From: Welwitschia mirabilis
Lineage: Eukaryota > Gnetophyta > Gnetopsida > Welwitschiales
Assembly: GCA_051453625.1 (NCBI GenBank)
Contig: JBOZIK010000001.1
Coordinates: 165,554,160 to 165,618,159, forward strand
Length of the DNA: 64,000 bases
Reading direction: 5' to 3'
In this document: in pieces, positions 23,004-36,494 of the stretch
Layout of the letters: each line of letters starts with the position of its first letter
Position numbering within the stretch: the stretch's first letter is position 1
Program-made: the position numbers and the translations under genes
Notes under the pieces: model-generated
The model's input: the letters and a program-made list of their open reading frames with translations, nothing else
Told to the model about the DNA's origin: nothing
The model's database searches: none

Positions 23004-26000
23004 TGTCATATCCCATATTTTGTAACCTTATTTACTTGGATATTAATGATATTAAGCTTTTAATCAAATAATTAATTATCCTTTTTTAAAGGCCTTATCA
23101 AAATAAGATAGCATTTTAAATTAACCTTAGTTTGTAATTTTCATAATTTACCATGAAAATGATAAAGATTATGTTAAAAGGTTTTTATAAGAAAAGCTAT
23201 TTAAACATTTAAAATTAGATAACCCCATTATGTAAGGAATTAAAATCACATGACAAGACTAATAAATTAAAAATTTCAAGAAAAAATAATAATATATTTT
23301 GCATCTTATTTACTCATTTAACTTATTGGTAAATGTGATGGGTATACTATATTATGAATAAACATTTTCTTTCTTATGTTATGTGATCGATAAATTTTAT
23401 ACATTGTGAAATAAATGAACATGTGAATAAGTACATGCACTCTTGCCTAGAACCAAGTATGATAAATGAGTAAATTTACTCTACCATGACTTTTATGTTC
23501 TTGAGATGTGTAAAGTCACTTGGTTCATAGCATAGTTATTGTTTTGTCATTGAAATTGAAGAGTTTGTCTCATTATGCCATATGATGATTTTGAGATTTG
23601 TGCATTTAATTTTTTGATGCATGTCTTGGATGAATTAAACTTACTTATGAGCCTATGAAGGACTAAGAAGAATCTAGCATGAGGAAATGATACATGTAAT
23701 TAACCTTGCGAATTAAAGCAAGAAGATTACTCATCCTAGTTAGATGCATGAGTCATAAATATGATTTCTTTTTGTACTCCAATGTCACTTATTACTTATC
23801 CCACTTGTCAATGCCAAATCATGTAATCTTGTGATCTTGAATCATGTGCCTTTTTTTACCTATATATAGAGATCCTTTTCTCTCTTGCAAAAGTAGATAC
23901 TTTTTATTTTTTCATATCTTTCCTCTCTTTCTTTTTCATTCTCTTACTTATGGAGCTTAGAGCTTGGAAGCTTGGAGCTAAGGAAGTTTTGAGCTTAGAT
24001 CTTCATCAATCTTCAACTATCAAAGACTTACTAATCTTTCCAAGTAAGCTCTTTACTCTTATTATCCATATGATTTCTTTTTAAGATTCTAGTAATGATG
24101 TAATATTTCATTAGGGAATTATCTATGATTTTTATGAAAGTATGTTATAAAATATTATTTCCTCTTATTGGCTCTCACCAAGACATTAGGAAGATATGAA
24201 GGGTCTTTTATGCTTGGTGATGAAGGTTACTAATGGATGATTATGACCAAGTAACTAGGGGGTTTACTATAGTTTAAAAAAAAAAAAAGAAAGAAATTTG
24301 GATACTCATGTTTCTTTTAATATTATATTTCTATCTATTATGCATTAGGTCCATCTTATTAGGGTCAAAAATCTGATCCTCAAAAATCTCTTTAGGCTAG
24401 TACTCTTTCATGGAATTCCTAAGGCTCATAGTAAATGGTTCTTTTGAATTGATTTGATTGTTCTTTCTACAATGATTTGAATTAGTAATTTAGTTAAGAT
24501 ATTCTTTAGACAATTAGTTAGTATAAATTATTTCATAGTTAGTTGTAGAGACTTTATCATATTTTTGTTATAGCAAAAAATTAAATTTCCAAAATAGAGG
24601 CATAGATTAAAAACATCATAGCTTATTAATTAGTTAGTATAAATTAGTGAAATGTTTTTTATAAGTATAGAATTATGTTATCAACATGAAAATGTAAAAA
24701 CAGTAATTTTTCTGATGTGTAATTATTTTAAAAAAAATTTATTTGTTAAAATACATTAGAAAATAAATATAGAAAATAGTAAACAATTAATTTACATTTA
24801 TATAACTATCTATTACAATATCTACAAATTGAGCATCCTAAGTTGTATAAAATTGAATAAGATTTCTAAAACATCTTGAATCATTTAAAAAATCAAAGTA
24901 TTTTGAACGTTATGGTAATTTTAGTGTAGTGCAGTAGGACTATAATTTTAGAAAATTTGACAGTTTCTAAGCTTAAATGATGATCTTAAAAATAATATTT
25001 TTAGAATTCCAAGATAGTTTAAGTTATATGTTGAGGATTCTATCATGTGTCTAGTTTATGAAAAACTACTAATATTTAACTTTTTACTTCATAATTAATT
25101 AAGTATTAATTTTTTACTATGATGTCTCCTTAAGCCTAAAAATGTTATAATTAATATTTTAAATTATAAGAAATTATTACATAAAAGTATATAAGATATG
25201 TTTCTATTAGTATCTTTAAGTTAAATTACCTAGAAATAATATTTTATTTGTAGAAATACTTCCTTTATCATTTTTATTTATCTTACTTTGAATGTGTATG
25301 CTTATAAGATTTTTCACCTGAGTGGTTTAAGTAACATGAATAGTCTTTGGCTTATCGCTTATTTTATTGACTTATAACATATCCATATGAATCTTTGATA
25401 AAGAGTTATATCTTAACAATTATGCTTGAGCTATACCTTATTTTGTTTACCTTCATTGCACTAATCCATGAAGATTGTCATATGAGCATGGAAGAATGTT
25501 TCTTGGATTGGAAAAGCTCCAAGTATAGTTTAGTTTCTTTAAGTAAATTGCTAAGATGTAATTTAACTAGATTTGAATATTTTTATTACTATTGAAAGAA
25601 AGAAAAGAAACTAATATCTTCTTTATTTATATTAGAAAAGAAAAAAATATTTCCTTTTTTTAATTTTCATTATTCTAATCTTGAATATAGAGATGTTCTA
25701 GTATGCTTGTTTTCTTTTTATAATTGTTTCTACAAAATGAACCTAATGATGATTAGAATTATTATAACTAGGTAAATAATACATTAAATATATACATTAG
25801 TTAGAATTGTATGCATGAATTTGTATGGTGTATTCATCGAATAGGAGTAAATCAATATAATTCTAATAATGATCATCCCCACATTTTGATTTCATCTCTA
25901 AGGTGGCTTGTATTTATTTTTTTTAATAATACCTTCTAGAAGTGGATTTGATCATCGATGTCCTATCCTACCCATGTATGAACTTAATCCAACTTAATAT

Positions 26001-26635
26001 CTCTAGCCCTTAGCATTAATGAATAATGTTACACTATTCAGAGATGTTTCAAGAAAGCAGGGATCATTTGTAGGCATGCATCTATCTCACATATTACTTG
26101 TTACCTGCATTGGGGGTACATTGAGATGAAGTGTAAGCCTATGGAGTTGAACCTAGCCATGTTTGTATAGTTTAGAATCTAAATTGATATCAACTCACAT
26201 CCAGAGGATGGCTAGATATCAAGTTAGAGTGTCATTAATGGGAGTTGTAACCTCTTATTATATTGATTAAGTATTATCCTTAAACTTATTCATATGTGTT
26301 TATAATAAGTTTATATCTCCTTAACTATTTACAAGATATCTTTTTATGTAACAAAAACTAGAAAGAAATGGGAAACACAAACTTATGACATCGCTATTAT
26401 GTGTAAACCAAAACAATCTAGAAATTAATTATAGGTAAATAGATAGCACTAATATGATTTGTTTTTCTTAGAATATAGAAATGCTAATAAAGGAATAAGA
26501 AAAATTTGATCCTAGATTCTGCTATGTCTATTAAGTAATAATATTAAAGAAGAAAGGAAGAGAAAAAAAATGAGGGGAAAAAATAGTGCTTAATTAGGGT
26601 AAGAGAATAGAGGGTGTCACAGATTACATATCCTT
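23004..26635. mobile_element. Non-coding insertion in the LINE, possibly a solo LTR
   Basis: The LINE endonuclease reads up to 23003 and resumes at about 26640. The inserted stretch begins TGTCATATCCC (23004) and ends near GGGTGTCACA (26612-26621), the TG...CA form of LTR ends. It has no coding region, but does have a TATATATAG box (about 23862) followed by a pyrimidine-rich stretch. TAATCAT occurs on both sides (22997-23004 region and 26635-26641), suggesting a target duplication, though this does not line up exactly with the TG and CA ends. Confidence 0.5.
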
Positions 26636-26639
26636 AATC

Positions 26640-27100
26640 ATAAAGATGATCAAGAAATTTTAGGATAGGAAATGGATCCTAACTGGGGACTCAAATCATT
26701 ATTGGCATCACAATGAGAAGTGGGGAAGTAAATACGACAACCAAAGAGAGGTTGATAAGTATCTGGACATTGCTCATAATAATAATCTGCATGATCTTAA
26801 CAAGGATTAACAAAGCCTATATATCAGAAAGAGTGGCTACCAAGGTTCTATGTATGTTGTTTAATCTTCCTAGATGAGGATCTAATCATGGACTTATTTT
26901 AGCAGTGTCATGGCATCTTCAAGTTGAGATGGTATTAACTAGATAGAAAAGATATTGAGCTCATAGTTAAAATATCTAGGAGTCTTATAGAGATTACAAC
27001 CCTTGGAATTTTTTTCTTAGAGCCTTGACTAGTGTTAAGAGTTTTCTAAAATATTAAGCAAGGAAAGACATGTGATCTTTTATATCTAGAATATTGCAAC
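26640..27100 (+). pseudogene. LINE endonuclease, remainder
   Basis: After the insertion the frame resumes with NWGLKSLLASQ and, in another frame, LTGDSNHYWHHNEKWGSK, matching the GDFN ... block of L1 endonucleases. DKYLDIAHNNNLHDL follows, as expected for the next conserved helix. Frameshifts and TAG stops are frequent. Confidence 0.65.
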
Positions 27101-27479
27101 TACGACCCCCGCTTGTCAATGTATAAGAAGAAGAGAAAATAGATCTAATTAAGAATAACAATGAAAGCAATACTCCTTTGTAATGTCCACTACTTATACA
27201 AGAATGAGAAGTGCTATTAGAATTAGAGATCGAGAGTGAAATGATTGAAAGAAGGGGAGAGACATACTAAATTTTTTATCAAATAGACAAACTCTTAGAC
27301 ATAAACCAAGTGTATTAGAATGTTGAGAAAGGGGAAATGTGATGTAGTGAAAGAAATGGTAATTCTAATGCCTTTATAGACTATCTTAAATATCTATGAA
27401 CCAAGATGAAACCCTCCCTCAAATATTTAAAGGTTTGTAAAGCTCTCAATTCAAAGAACTAAAACATTCTTCTGAAACC

Positions 27480-28325
27480 ATTTTATATCCATGAAATAGA
27501 GAAAGTGATCCAAAGTATGAAAAAGAATAGAATCCTTGGTCTAGATAGCTAGCCAATAGAATTCTACAAAACATTTATTCCATATCTCAAGTAGAATATT
27601 ACTGACATGGTGAATGACATGCTCGAGAAGAATATAATAAGTAAAGAGATCAGTTATACGAATATAACAGTGATTCTAAAAAGCAGGATTTTATTGCCCT
27701 TATGAATTTTACCCCTTTGGTATATGTAATGCTATTTATAGGATTTTAACGAAGGCCTAGTTCATAGAATAAGTCCATTATTGCTAAAGGTTATTAATCC
27801 TAATCAAGCCAACTTTATTAAATCAAGATATATTCAAGATCAAATTATCTTGAATCATGAGTTTATCCACTCTTGCAAAAAAAAAAAAAAATTCTAGCTA
27901 TGTTCATTAAACTAGATATAGCTAAATCTTATGACTCAGTACACTAAATAATCCTTCAAAAAGTTCTTATTAAAAAAGGATTTATAGAGCAAATGGTAAG
28001 ATTATGCCTATACTTAAAGAAGAAACCCAGGTGTTCAGTTAAAATGAATGGCAATAGTTATGGTTTCTTTTCATCTTCTAGGGCCATAAGGAAGAGGCAT
28101 CCATTAGCACCCTACCTTTTCATTCTGGTCATGGACATAAAGAACAAATTTCTAAACAAATACCAAATGAAAGGAATTATTATCAGAGAGCAGGTATTTC
28201 TTAATAATCACTATGCGGATGATACCATGGTAAATACTAAAGCAACAAGAGAAGATGCAAGTGCTATAATATGTAACCCAAAGTACTTTAGTAATACAAT
28301 GGGTCTAGCTACAAAATTGGGATAA
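27480..28325 (+). pseudogene. LINE reverse transcriptase with YADD
   Basis: Opens with EIEKVIQSMKKNRILGLDS and PIEFYKTF (27497-27575). FIKLDIAKSYDSVH near 27905-27945 carries the first catalytic Asp. The last 110 codons (27993-28325) are open: KRHPLAPYLFILVMD in place of the RQGDPLSP block, then NNHYADDTMV with an intact catalytic pair. The enzyme would prime cDNA synthesis on nicked target DNA. Stops upstream prevent a full product. Confidence 0.88.
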
Positions 28326-28899
28326 ATCTAAGATATATTTTTTTAATATAAGAATTAGTTGTAAGCACTTCATTATGAATGATATGAAAGTCAGTAAAGG
28401 AAAAATGGTTGATGTGTATCTAGAAATCCCAATGAAAAATTAGCATAGAATAGATACCTAGAAGACATTCCTCGTAAATATTGAAAAGGGTATTTAAGGT
28501 AAAGCAACTAATTTCTATTTATGTGAGATAAAGAAATATTACTTAATACATGTATTAGCTCTATCACTCACTTTATTAGGGTTGTTAGTGCCTCATTAAG
28601 AAAGGTATACCCTCTTCTCAATAGTAATTTTAGAAGGGTTTTTTATTAGAAGGAAAGAATAAAAATTAAATTAACCTAATAAAATGGAAAGAGGTTAGCA
28701 AACCCAAAGAGCCATTCACAATATTAAAGATATAATGCTAGTAAGATAGCATAGCATATGCAAAAGGTTGGATGAAGGTGAGGTGATATGGGCTCAGTTG
28801 GTGACCATAAATATACTAGCTAAGAGATGATTAATGAAGAAATATTTATACTATGAAAAATCATTCAAAACATTAAAGAAAACCTAGAGGATCTGGGAG

Positions 28900-29140
28900 T
28901 TGTCCCTAATTAAAACAACAAAATAATTCTTATGGTCAAAGATGCAGAAGAACAAGGGACTAAGCTTATATGGAAAGGGATCCTCCCAAGGAAGATTAAT
29001 ACTTTCATCTGGCTTCTTAATAAGAGGGCTGTTCTAACACTGATCAGTTACAAAAACTAAATTTACAAGTTAATAATACATGCATCCTATGTAATAAGAA
29101 GGGAAAATTCATCTCCCATTCGTTTCAAGATTGTAAGTGG
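28900..29140 (+). pseudogene. LINE C-terminal zinc-binding (zf-RVT) region
   Basis: Reads LIWKGILPRKINTFIWLLNKRAVLT followed, after one shift, by CILCNKKGKFISHSFQDCKW. The spaced Cys, Cys, His and Cys match the zf-RVT domain at the C terminus of plant L1 polymerases. Confidence 0.75.
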
Positions 29141-29499
29141 GAAAGAAAAGTGACACAACATGCTTGCATCCTAACATAAATCTAATAAGACTTAATACAA
29201 TTAAGTCCAAGCCATAGTAAATAATGTTGTAGTGCATTTAGAAAGATCAAAAACTTTATCTCTTTTTAAAATGATCCACCCATGCTGATCTAGATCACTA
29301 CTCTAATCCTTTATTAGTGGAGGAAAGCTTTTGTAATGATGGAAAGGCATCCAACTCACAAGCTAGTGGCCCCTATGAAATATGAGCAGAATGGGGAGTT
29401 GTGGGAAATGGTGGTGCATTGTGGCTAGAAGTGCATGTTTATGAGGCTTTATTATTCTCTAATTATTAACATAGGATTATTATTTCATAGGTGAAGAGG

Positions 29500-30640
29500 T
29501 TAGTGTAAAACCTTTCAGAAAATAATTATTGAAGTCTTAGAGAATTTCATTATAGAGGCCCTAACTATCCCTATAGAAGGAGAGAACCTCAACCCAAAGG
29601 GGTCTAGGAAACTTGTTATTGATTCCTTTTATGAAGGCTACCTAGTTAGGCTAAAAAGTGATCATCTTGTAAAATCTAAGCTCCTCCTAATTTGGTAGCT
29701 GGCTATAGAAATGGTAGATAAATACCTAATGCGATCTAGTAACCATGCTAAAATATAGGACATGCACTTCATTTTCCTTAGTTGTCTTTAAGATGGTCTA
29801 AGGATGAACATCCTAGCATTTCTCCTTCATTTTCTAGAGAAAAAATGTCTTTTTCATCATTTGGTTCTTATCCTAGCTTTGTTGAAAAATGTCCAAGATA
29901 GAGCCCACCACCAGTGGGAAAGCATATCACTGGCATTGGCCCTTACACCCTTCTTGTCTAGGAAATGGTGGCGAAGTAATGTACAAGCCTCTAGGTAAAA
30001 CCCCTAATTTCTGCCTCCCATTTTCCTACTAGTTCTTCGTTGGCTTAGCCCCAGCAGCATGCTTTATTCCCTTTCATTGCATCTCTCACATTCATTCCTT
30101 TCTGCTAGCCCATTAAGCTTTATCTTTACAACCCTCTTATCCCTCTTCTTCTTCTCCCTCTTCCTCTTTTATTGTGGTCTCTATGAAGTCTGAATCCTCC
30201 CATCCCCCTTAGTCTGTTCCTTCTCCTAGTCCTCCACTCTAACTACCTCGTCTTTCTTCCTTAGGTTCTCTGGTTTCTTTGCATAGCTTACCTTTCTCTT
30301 TTGAGGAGGACTAGGACCTCTTCCTAGATATTGAATATTTGCTAAAAGACTTTGTCATGGTGGCTCTAGAATGCCTTGCTAAATGATTATTTGAAATTCT
30401 AGGTTTATCCCCTTGCTCAGTTGAAAAGGAGATAACTAGAAGGCACTGCATGCTCTCATTGCGCATGCATTAGGATAGAGTTCAAGACACAGAAGTCCAA
30501 CATCGTAAGGTCGTCACTTAGATGTAGGAGTTGAATGTTGTTGTTGAAGTTCTTAAGTGCCTTAATAATTAAGAGATGCTCTGCGGAAAACACATGTGGA
30601 AGTTCTTAAACTGCAAATCTTCAGATAGTTTTATTAATAT
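29500..30640 (+). pseudogene. Decayed coding block, plant transposon-like, not firmly identified
   Basis: From about 29520 a frame reads VLENFIIEALTIPIEGENLN, then MVDKYLMRSSNHAKI, stop, DMHFIFLSCL, stop, DGLRMNILAFLLHFLEK, ending in an open run at 29804-29998. The NHAK...FIFLSCL...G...N style recalls the putative plant transposon domain found in Athila-type and related ORFs; this is a weak call. A Pro- and Ser-rich stretch follows (30000-30290), then an acidic and helical part ending near 30620. Most stops are TAG in place of expected CAG. Composition is less AT-rich than the surroundings. It could also be a captured gene fragment. Confidence 0.4.
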
Positions 30641-31549
30641 TGGTTGGTAAGAGTTAGTAGGTATAGAAATCAATGATTCATGTAATTTTTATGTAAGGGA
30701 GGCTTTAGATTATGGAGTTTTTTCTTTCTCCCACAATTTTTAGTATACTCAATAGTTGTTTATGTTTCATTTGGCTTAGAATAGTTTCCTTTTATGAGAT
30801 ATTTGTATTTTTAAGTCTCCAGTCTAGTCGTATTAATCAAACTATTTCTTAGTTTTTAAGCTTTTCCTCTCTTAGAGTGAGCCAATCTATCCTTTTGCCT
30901 TTTTATTTTAAAATCTAGGTGTTGAGGTCTTATTATATGGTATGTATATGTTCTTTATTAATCGATGTGGATATTTACCAAAAAAATGATTTTGAATATT
31001 ATGAAATTAATTATTTAACTTAAGTGCATTGATTATGTTATAACTTTCTTAAGTATATAATATGAGATTAAAATATTTTCAAAATTATCAAATACTATAC
31101 TAATTTCTAACGAAATCAAGTCACATGTCTACATCAAGATGATAACTTTAGATATAAAATATTAAAAAATATTCATTAAATAATATAAGTAGTTATGAAG
31201 AAGAATGGATGATATAATACTCATAGAGTACTTTTAGATAAGATAAAAAACATTAAAACATATTAGAGATATAATATGTGTGAGTGTGATAGAAAACCAT
31301 GCATATGTAAAATATATATATTAAGGAAATATGAATATCTATATACATGAAAATAGTAATAGAATAACTATTTAAGAGATCAAGTCATAAGAGTGCATAT
31401 TGAAGAAGTGTGAGTATTCTTACAAGTAATAGAGTATCTAAACTTTAATTCCTACTCATATTTTTTTACTTCAATTATAACTTTCTAAACCTTATTCACT
31501 GAAATATTTTCTTCATCTTCTTTTTATTCTTATTTGTTAGCCTTTTTTA

Positions 31550-31551
<2 letters not shown>

Positions 31552-31605
<54 letters not shown>

Positions 31606-31651
31606 TTTCCTCCCCTGCTCCACCCCTTTTCCCCCTCTCTCTCTCCCTCGT
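31552..31651. repeat. CT microsatellite and pyrimidine tract
   Basis: (CT)n from about 31552 to 31595, breaking down into C- and T-rich sequence to 31651. Confidence 0.95.
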
Positions 31652-34600
31652 CCTTCTTTTTAAGTCTTTCTTGAGGTTCATAGAAAATTATATTACATTC
31701 AACAAGTTTAATAGTTTATTTTACTAAATTAAAGTGCATTGATACTTCTCTACTACCCTATGCTCTAACCATAAAATATCCAAGTCTTGTATGTGAATTT
31801 TATCTAAGATGTTAAAGCTTATATCTTATGTATTTTAAATACATGAGTATAGACAAAGACAACCTACATATCATAATATTTAAAACTAAGACTTTAAATC
31901 ACATAACTTTATAAACATGATTTAAACCAACTATGTTATGCACTGTTCTTATAATTATACATTTAGGATGCTCTTAAATAAACTTATTCTAATAAAATTA
32001 TAGATTTGTTGTAAGAAATTTTGATTCTACAATTAGAAAGTAAGTTAACTTTGTTGTTAAGATTATATCTCCATAGCAAATAGAATTACATGCATAACTA
32101 TGCAATGAAGTTAGTATTATAATAAATCATTAACTCATTAAATCCATAAGAAAGATAGCATAAGTCATTGTACTAAAGATATTTATAATGACTAACTGAG
32201 TTAATTAACTAAAATAGCATTAGAGAGAAATTAATATTATAAGAAAATAAAAGGTAATCATTTGAGACTTTAAATGGAAGAAAGAATGATCAAGAAGGAC
32301 AATTAGTTTTACATTGAAACCATTTAAAGAACTTAAAAATAGAAGTAACAAATCTATAAGTTTAGTTCTTAAACAAGCAATTAATTAAGTAATCAATTAT
32401 GATCTAGCATTGAGAATGTAGGAATATTAAAGATATAACAAGCAAAAGCTATCAATCTAAGTAATAAGTTCAATTTTAACCTAAGTTTTTAAATGTATAA
32501 CAAAAAAACTATCAATTCAAGTAAAAAGTTTATTTTTAGTCTAACTTTTAAATTTTAATATATCTACATAAATTTGTTTTTCAATATGGTATCAAAGTTT
32601 TTTGTTGAATTCCACATAGTAGAAGTTAAGATGAATATGCTTTTAAAGGAATAAAGGCTTAATCATAATAAGTACACATTTGGACAATTGGAATGAAGGA
32701 ACTTGTAACAAGATTATAATTAACATAATTTTCTAAAAGTCGCTTACTTAAAAATAAGTTAGTGATTCTAGGTTAGTTCCAGAAAAAAGAAAAAATTTAT
32801 GAAATATGGCTTTAAGTATTAATGCATAATTTTTCTATTATAAAGAAAGAGAAATTACCATATAAGCTATAGAAAAAGTTAAGGAAAACCCCTTTCTATT
32901 AAGAATGTAGTGTTGATCTACAAATTACTGAATGAACTTTTCACATTTATATTTTTAGGAAAGAGTAAATTACTAACTTGATTAAGAATATTTCTACACT
33001 AAAGACGTTAGATTAAGTAATTATTTAAATTCAATTCCATATTTTAAAGGTTTTCCGCTTGTAATATGACAATTTTATAGACATATTGCAATTTAGAAAT
33101 TAAAAGTTCACTATCCCATAGCATATAGCTAAGATTCAACATATGATAATATAGTTATAAGATAACTTCATAATGAAGAATATCATCTTAGCTACTAAAT
33201 ATTCAAAACCTAATCAAAAGAGATGATAAGAGAATAAGAGGAAGTATCACCACATACATTACAAAGAATCGTTGCTCTTAAAAAACTCCAATTACTTTAT
33301 GCTAAGTAGAAACCCTATTTCAATGTGATATTTTTTACGGCTTTTCTTATCTATAATAAAGTGCTCCAAGCCATTAGAAATGATAAAGGTAAAATCCTAT
33401 TTTAATAAGTTATTTTAACATAGCAATAAAGAGTCTACAAAGAAAATCCAAAAGTACAAGAAGAATTTCAAAAAAAGGAAAATAATCAAATCAATAAAAT
33501 ATAAGAGTTGAATAGGTTAATACTCTTGATTTGACAAATGAAATCAATGAATTATTTGTAATTTCCATTAATAAAAAGAAAACTTCTTATTGGTCTATTG
33601 ATTCTAATGCTTCCACAAATATTATAGAAACATAAAATTATTTGAATAGGTAAATAATAGTAATTATAGTAAATGAAAGACATATCCATGTTAACAAGCA
33701 ATAAATCTATAAATTATAATTTCTAAAAATATGTTACATCTACTAAATTTTTTTATGAACTTAATCTCTATAAGTAACCCTATAAAACATAGTATAATAA
33801 TGCATTTTATACATAAAAATAGGAAAACATTATATCAATTCTATTATTAAGCTATAACACTACTAAATGAATGACATCAATGAAATTTATGTACTAGGAT
33901 TAATATGAATTTAATATGTGTTGCATAAGATGGCATGGATTTTTTTAAATGAAAAAAATGGAATAGAAGATTGAATCATAAAAATTATTGAATAATTCTA
34001 AATATGCATAAGTTATTTCATAATTTTTAAGATATAAAGACATAAAAAGATCTTCTTCTATGAAGCATGTCAAATAAGAAAATTTATATAAAATTATTTT
34101 CTACTTTACAAACAAGAATAGTAAATTAATTAGAACTAAATCAGAGTAATCTACAAGGACTCATTAACTAATTAAACTTAATGACCCAAATAAATAAGTT
34201 TCCTTTACGTGTTTTATTAATAATTTTTGAAGAATGATATCTATATATTATATAATAGTCAAGCATAATTTCTTAGAATCATTCAAAGTTTTAAAAACTC
34301 ATGTTGAAAGAGAAATATCAAAATCAATCAAGTTATTATTAATAGATGACAAACGAAAGTACAAAAGTATAAAATTTAATCAATTGTTCTCATCGACCTC
34401 TCTATTTTATTATTTGAATGTATTTGCATTTTTATTAGTAGGAAAAAAAGATTTTTATTTGATAGAATACTAGAAAAAGTAACATAAAATTATATCCTCC
34501 TATAAAATTTTAAAAATTTTATTAGTTGTTAATTAACATTGGTCTAATAAACAAATTATGAATAAAAGAACATGGTTTAATGATAAATTTAGAGAAATAA

Positions 34601-34683
34601 GAGATGGTTTTTAAGTTTTAATACAAAATAAAATTCTAAAAGAATTTAATCCATAATAAGAAAAACTAATTTATTAAAGGAGG
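31652..34683. other. 3 kb of AT-rich DNA without a recognised gene
   Basis: No conserved domain could be read. The open frame at 34234-34473 has no recognisable motif. I see neither LTR ends nor paired repeats here. Confidence 0.45.
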
Positions 34684-35092
34684 TATTAGAGTTTGAAGCC
34701 AAATTTTGTGTTTCAGAGCTTCTGTCACGTTGTAATGTTCTAAATATAGACTAATACTTGGTAGTTTGTTTAGATGTTTTAATTAAAAATATAACTGAAT
34801 GTAATGAACAAATGAGGAAGGAAGACATGTAAGTAACTAGAAGTTGAGATTTAAAATTTTAAGATTGGCTTGGGTCAAAACACTAACCCTATTTAAATGG
34901 ATTACTTCCTTCCATATTTAATGATGGCAGGTTTATTTGCATTACAGATAATAGATATTTTTCTTCCCTTATGCATGTTTCTCTTTGTCTTTAAGGGTTT
35001 AGCCATGTAAATCTATATTGTTTTTAATTTTTTGGTTTCATAATTTGTTGTTCTTATTACTGTCATTATAAATAAACTCTATATGTCTACCA
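34684..35092 (+). repeat. 5' LTR of the short copia derivative
   Basis: Begins TATTAGAGTTTGAAGCC, probably from TGTTGGAGTTTGAAG, and pairs with 36495-36897 through GGAAGACATGTAAGTAA, TTTAAATGGATTA and TTTGTCTTTAAGGGTTT. Confidence 0.75.
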
Positions 35093-35599
35093 TAATAAGT
35101 ATTATAGAAGTAGATTCTGATCTTGTTTTTTGGTAATTTTATAATCAAGGAAGTAGCCCATAGATCTAAAGAAGGAAGACCTAGGTTTCTCGCCCTATTA
35201 AGCTCTATTCATCCTACATAGAGGTTTATGCAAATCTCTAAGAACATGTGTTTTTAACTTAGAGGAACTATTGCTTTGCTTAGAGACATTATTAATTGTT
35301 TTTTTTTTTAATTTGTAAACTCTAAATATAGTGAAAGCCAAGAATGCAAATATTAATATTATTAAAAAATTGTAATGGAATCCATTATGATCTATGAAGA
35401 TAAAAATCACAAATCTATCGTATTAGAAAGAATGAAATGCTAATTCTAGAAAACCTTCAGCTTTTCCTAATGCGGAATGATTAATACTTAATTGAAGTGT
35501 ACATCCTAATATAAAGGTATATTGTTGATTCAATATTAATTGAGTACCAAGACCAATAGAAAATGGCAAGGTTATGAAAGAAGATAGATACAGATTTCC

Positions 35600-36490
35600 A
35601 AGATCCAAATGCATGCAATAGGATTTATCTTCATAGAAATATTAATAAAATGAATATGCAAGAATCTAAGAATCTATCAAATTTCTTAATGTGACATAAT
35701 ACTACATTGACAGATATAGAATACTAAAATACAAGGCTTTATGCAATGAATGCTTCATACTCTTATTATTTGCTTTACCAGAAAGTTGGAGTCATGTAGT
35801 AATAGTGGTTATTATTAATACCTTTATAATCAAGATCTATGATGATTTTTTTGGTGTTCTTAAGATCAACAAACAATAATGTTTTGAGATAGATGAGTCT
35901 TCATCGAAGTCTAGGGCACTCTCTGTATGTGCAGATCAAATAACTAGTTTACTAAAAATGCAATAATAAAGAACATGTGAAGGGGGACTATTAATCGCTT
36001 ATGAATACTGATGATTCTACTAATAAGATCATGTCTTTAGAATAATATCTTTTTTTTTAAATTTGTTATACTTTCTTAATAGGTCTAATATTTACATTGA
36101 TGTAGAGGTGCATAGAAACTAGTGATATTTAACTTCTCTTGCACAGCATTGAAATTGTATCATAATTTTTTTGATGCTTTAATGTAAGATCTATATATAC
36201 TAAATGGTTTTGAAAAGCACTAGTTATAGCATTAAAATAACCATTGGATAAAGATATTCTAATTATTATAGTTAGCTTCAAACTATTCTTTGTCATGATC
36301 TAACTTGTTATGGTTAATTTAAAAAAGGATGTTCTAGTCTTGCTAATGATTATTTTAATGGAAGGTACCATGGAGAAAAGATGATATATGACATTGGAGG
36401 TGATCTAATAGCATCATTAGGTATTTGATATTGCATATGTCTTCTAATTACTTCACACAAAGGAATAAGGTAGATAGGTATTCAAGTGAA
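35600..36490 (+). pseudogene. Copia gag relic (UBN2-type) of the short element
   Basis: LLFALPESWSHVVIVVIINT near 35763-35820 is the hallmark of the UBN2 gag domain of plant copia elements. NINKMNMQESKNLSNF upstream (about 35640) fits the preceding helix. Stops are frequent. The frame runs into protease-like sequence near 36420 and stops at the LTR. Confidence 0.75.
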
Positions 36491-36494
36491 ATAT

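Larger units (their letters stand above)
21300..29250 (+). mobile_element. L1-type LINE, interrupted by a 3.6-kb insertion
   Basis: In order on the plus strand: an ORF1-like region (21600-22500), endonuclease start (22700-23000), a non-coding insertion (about 23004-26635), endonuclease remainder (26640-27100), RT (27480-28325) and a C-terminal zinc region (28900-29140). This is the order of plant L1 retrotransposons. Ends are approximate: no poly(A) tail or target duplication was found. Stops are frequent, and many are TAG where Gln is expected. Confidence 0.85.

Noticed and set aside
23880-24060. TATATATAG followed by a transcript-like stretch considered as a small gene
   Set aside because: No open frame or splice pattern follows; better explained as the promoter part of an LTR.
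35198-35614. Two hydrophobic minus-strand frames, considered as organelle DNA
   Set aside because: They sit inside the short copia element between its PBS and gag, and I could not match them to a chloroplast or mitochondrial gene.
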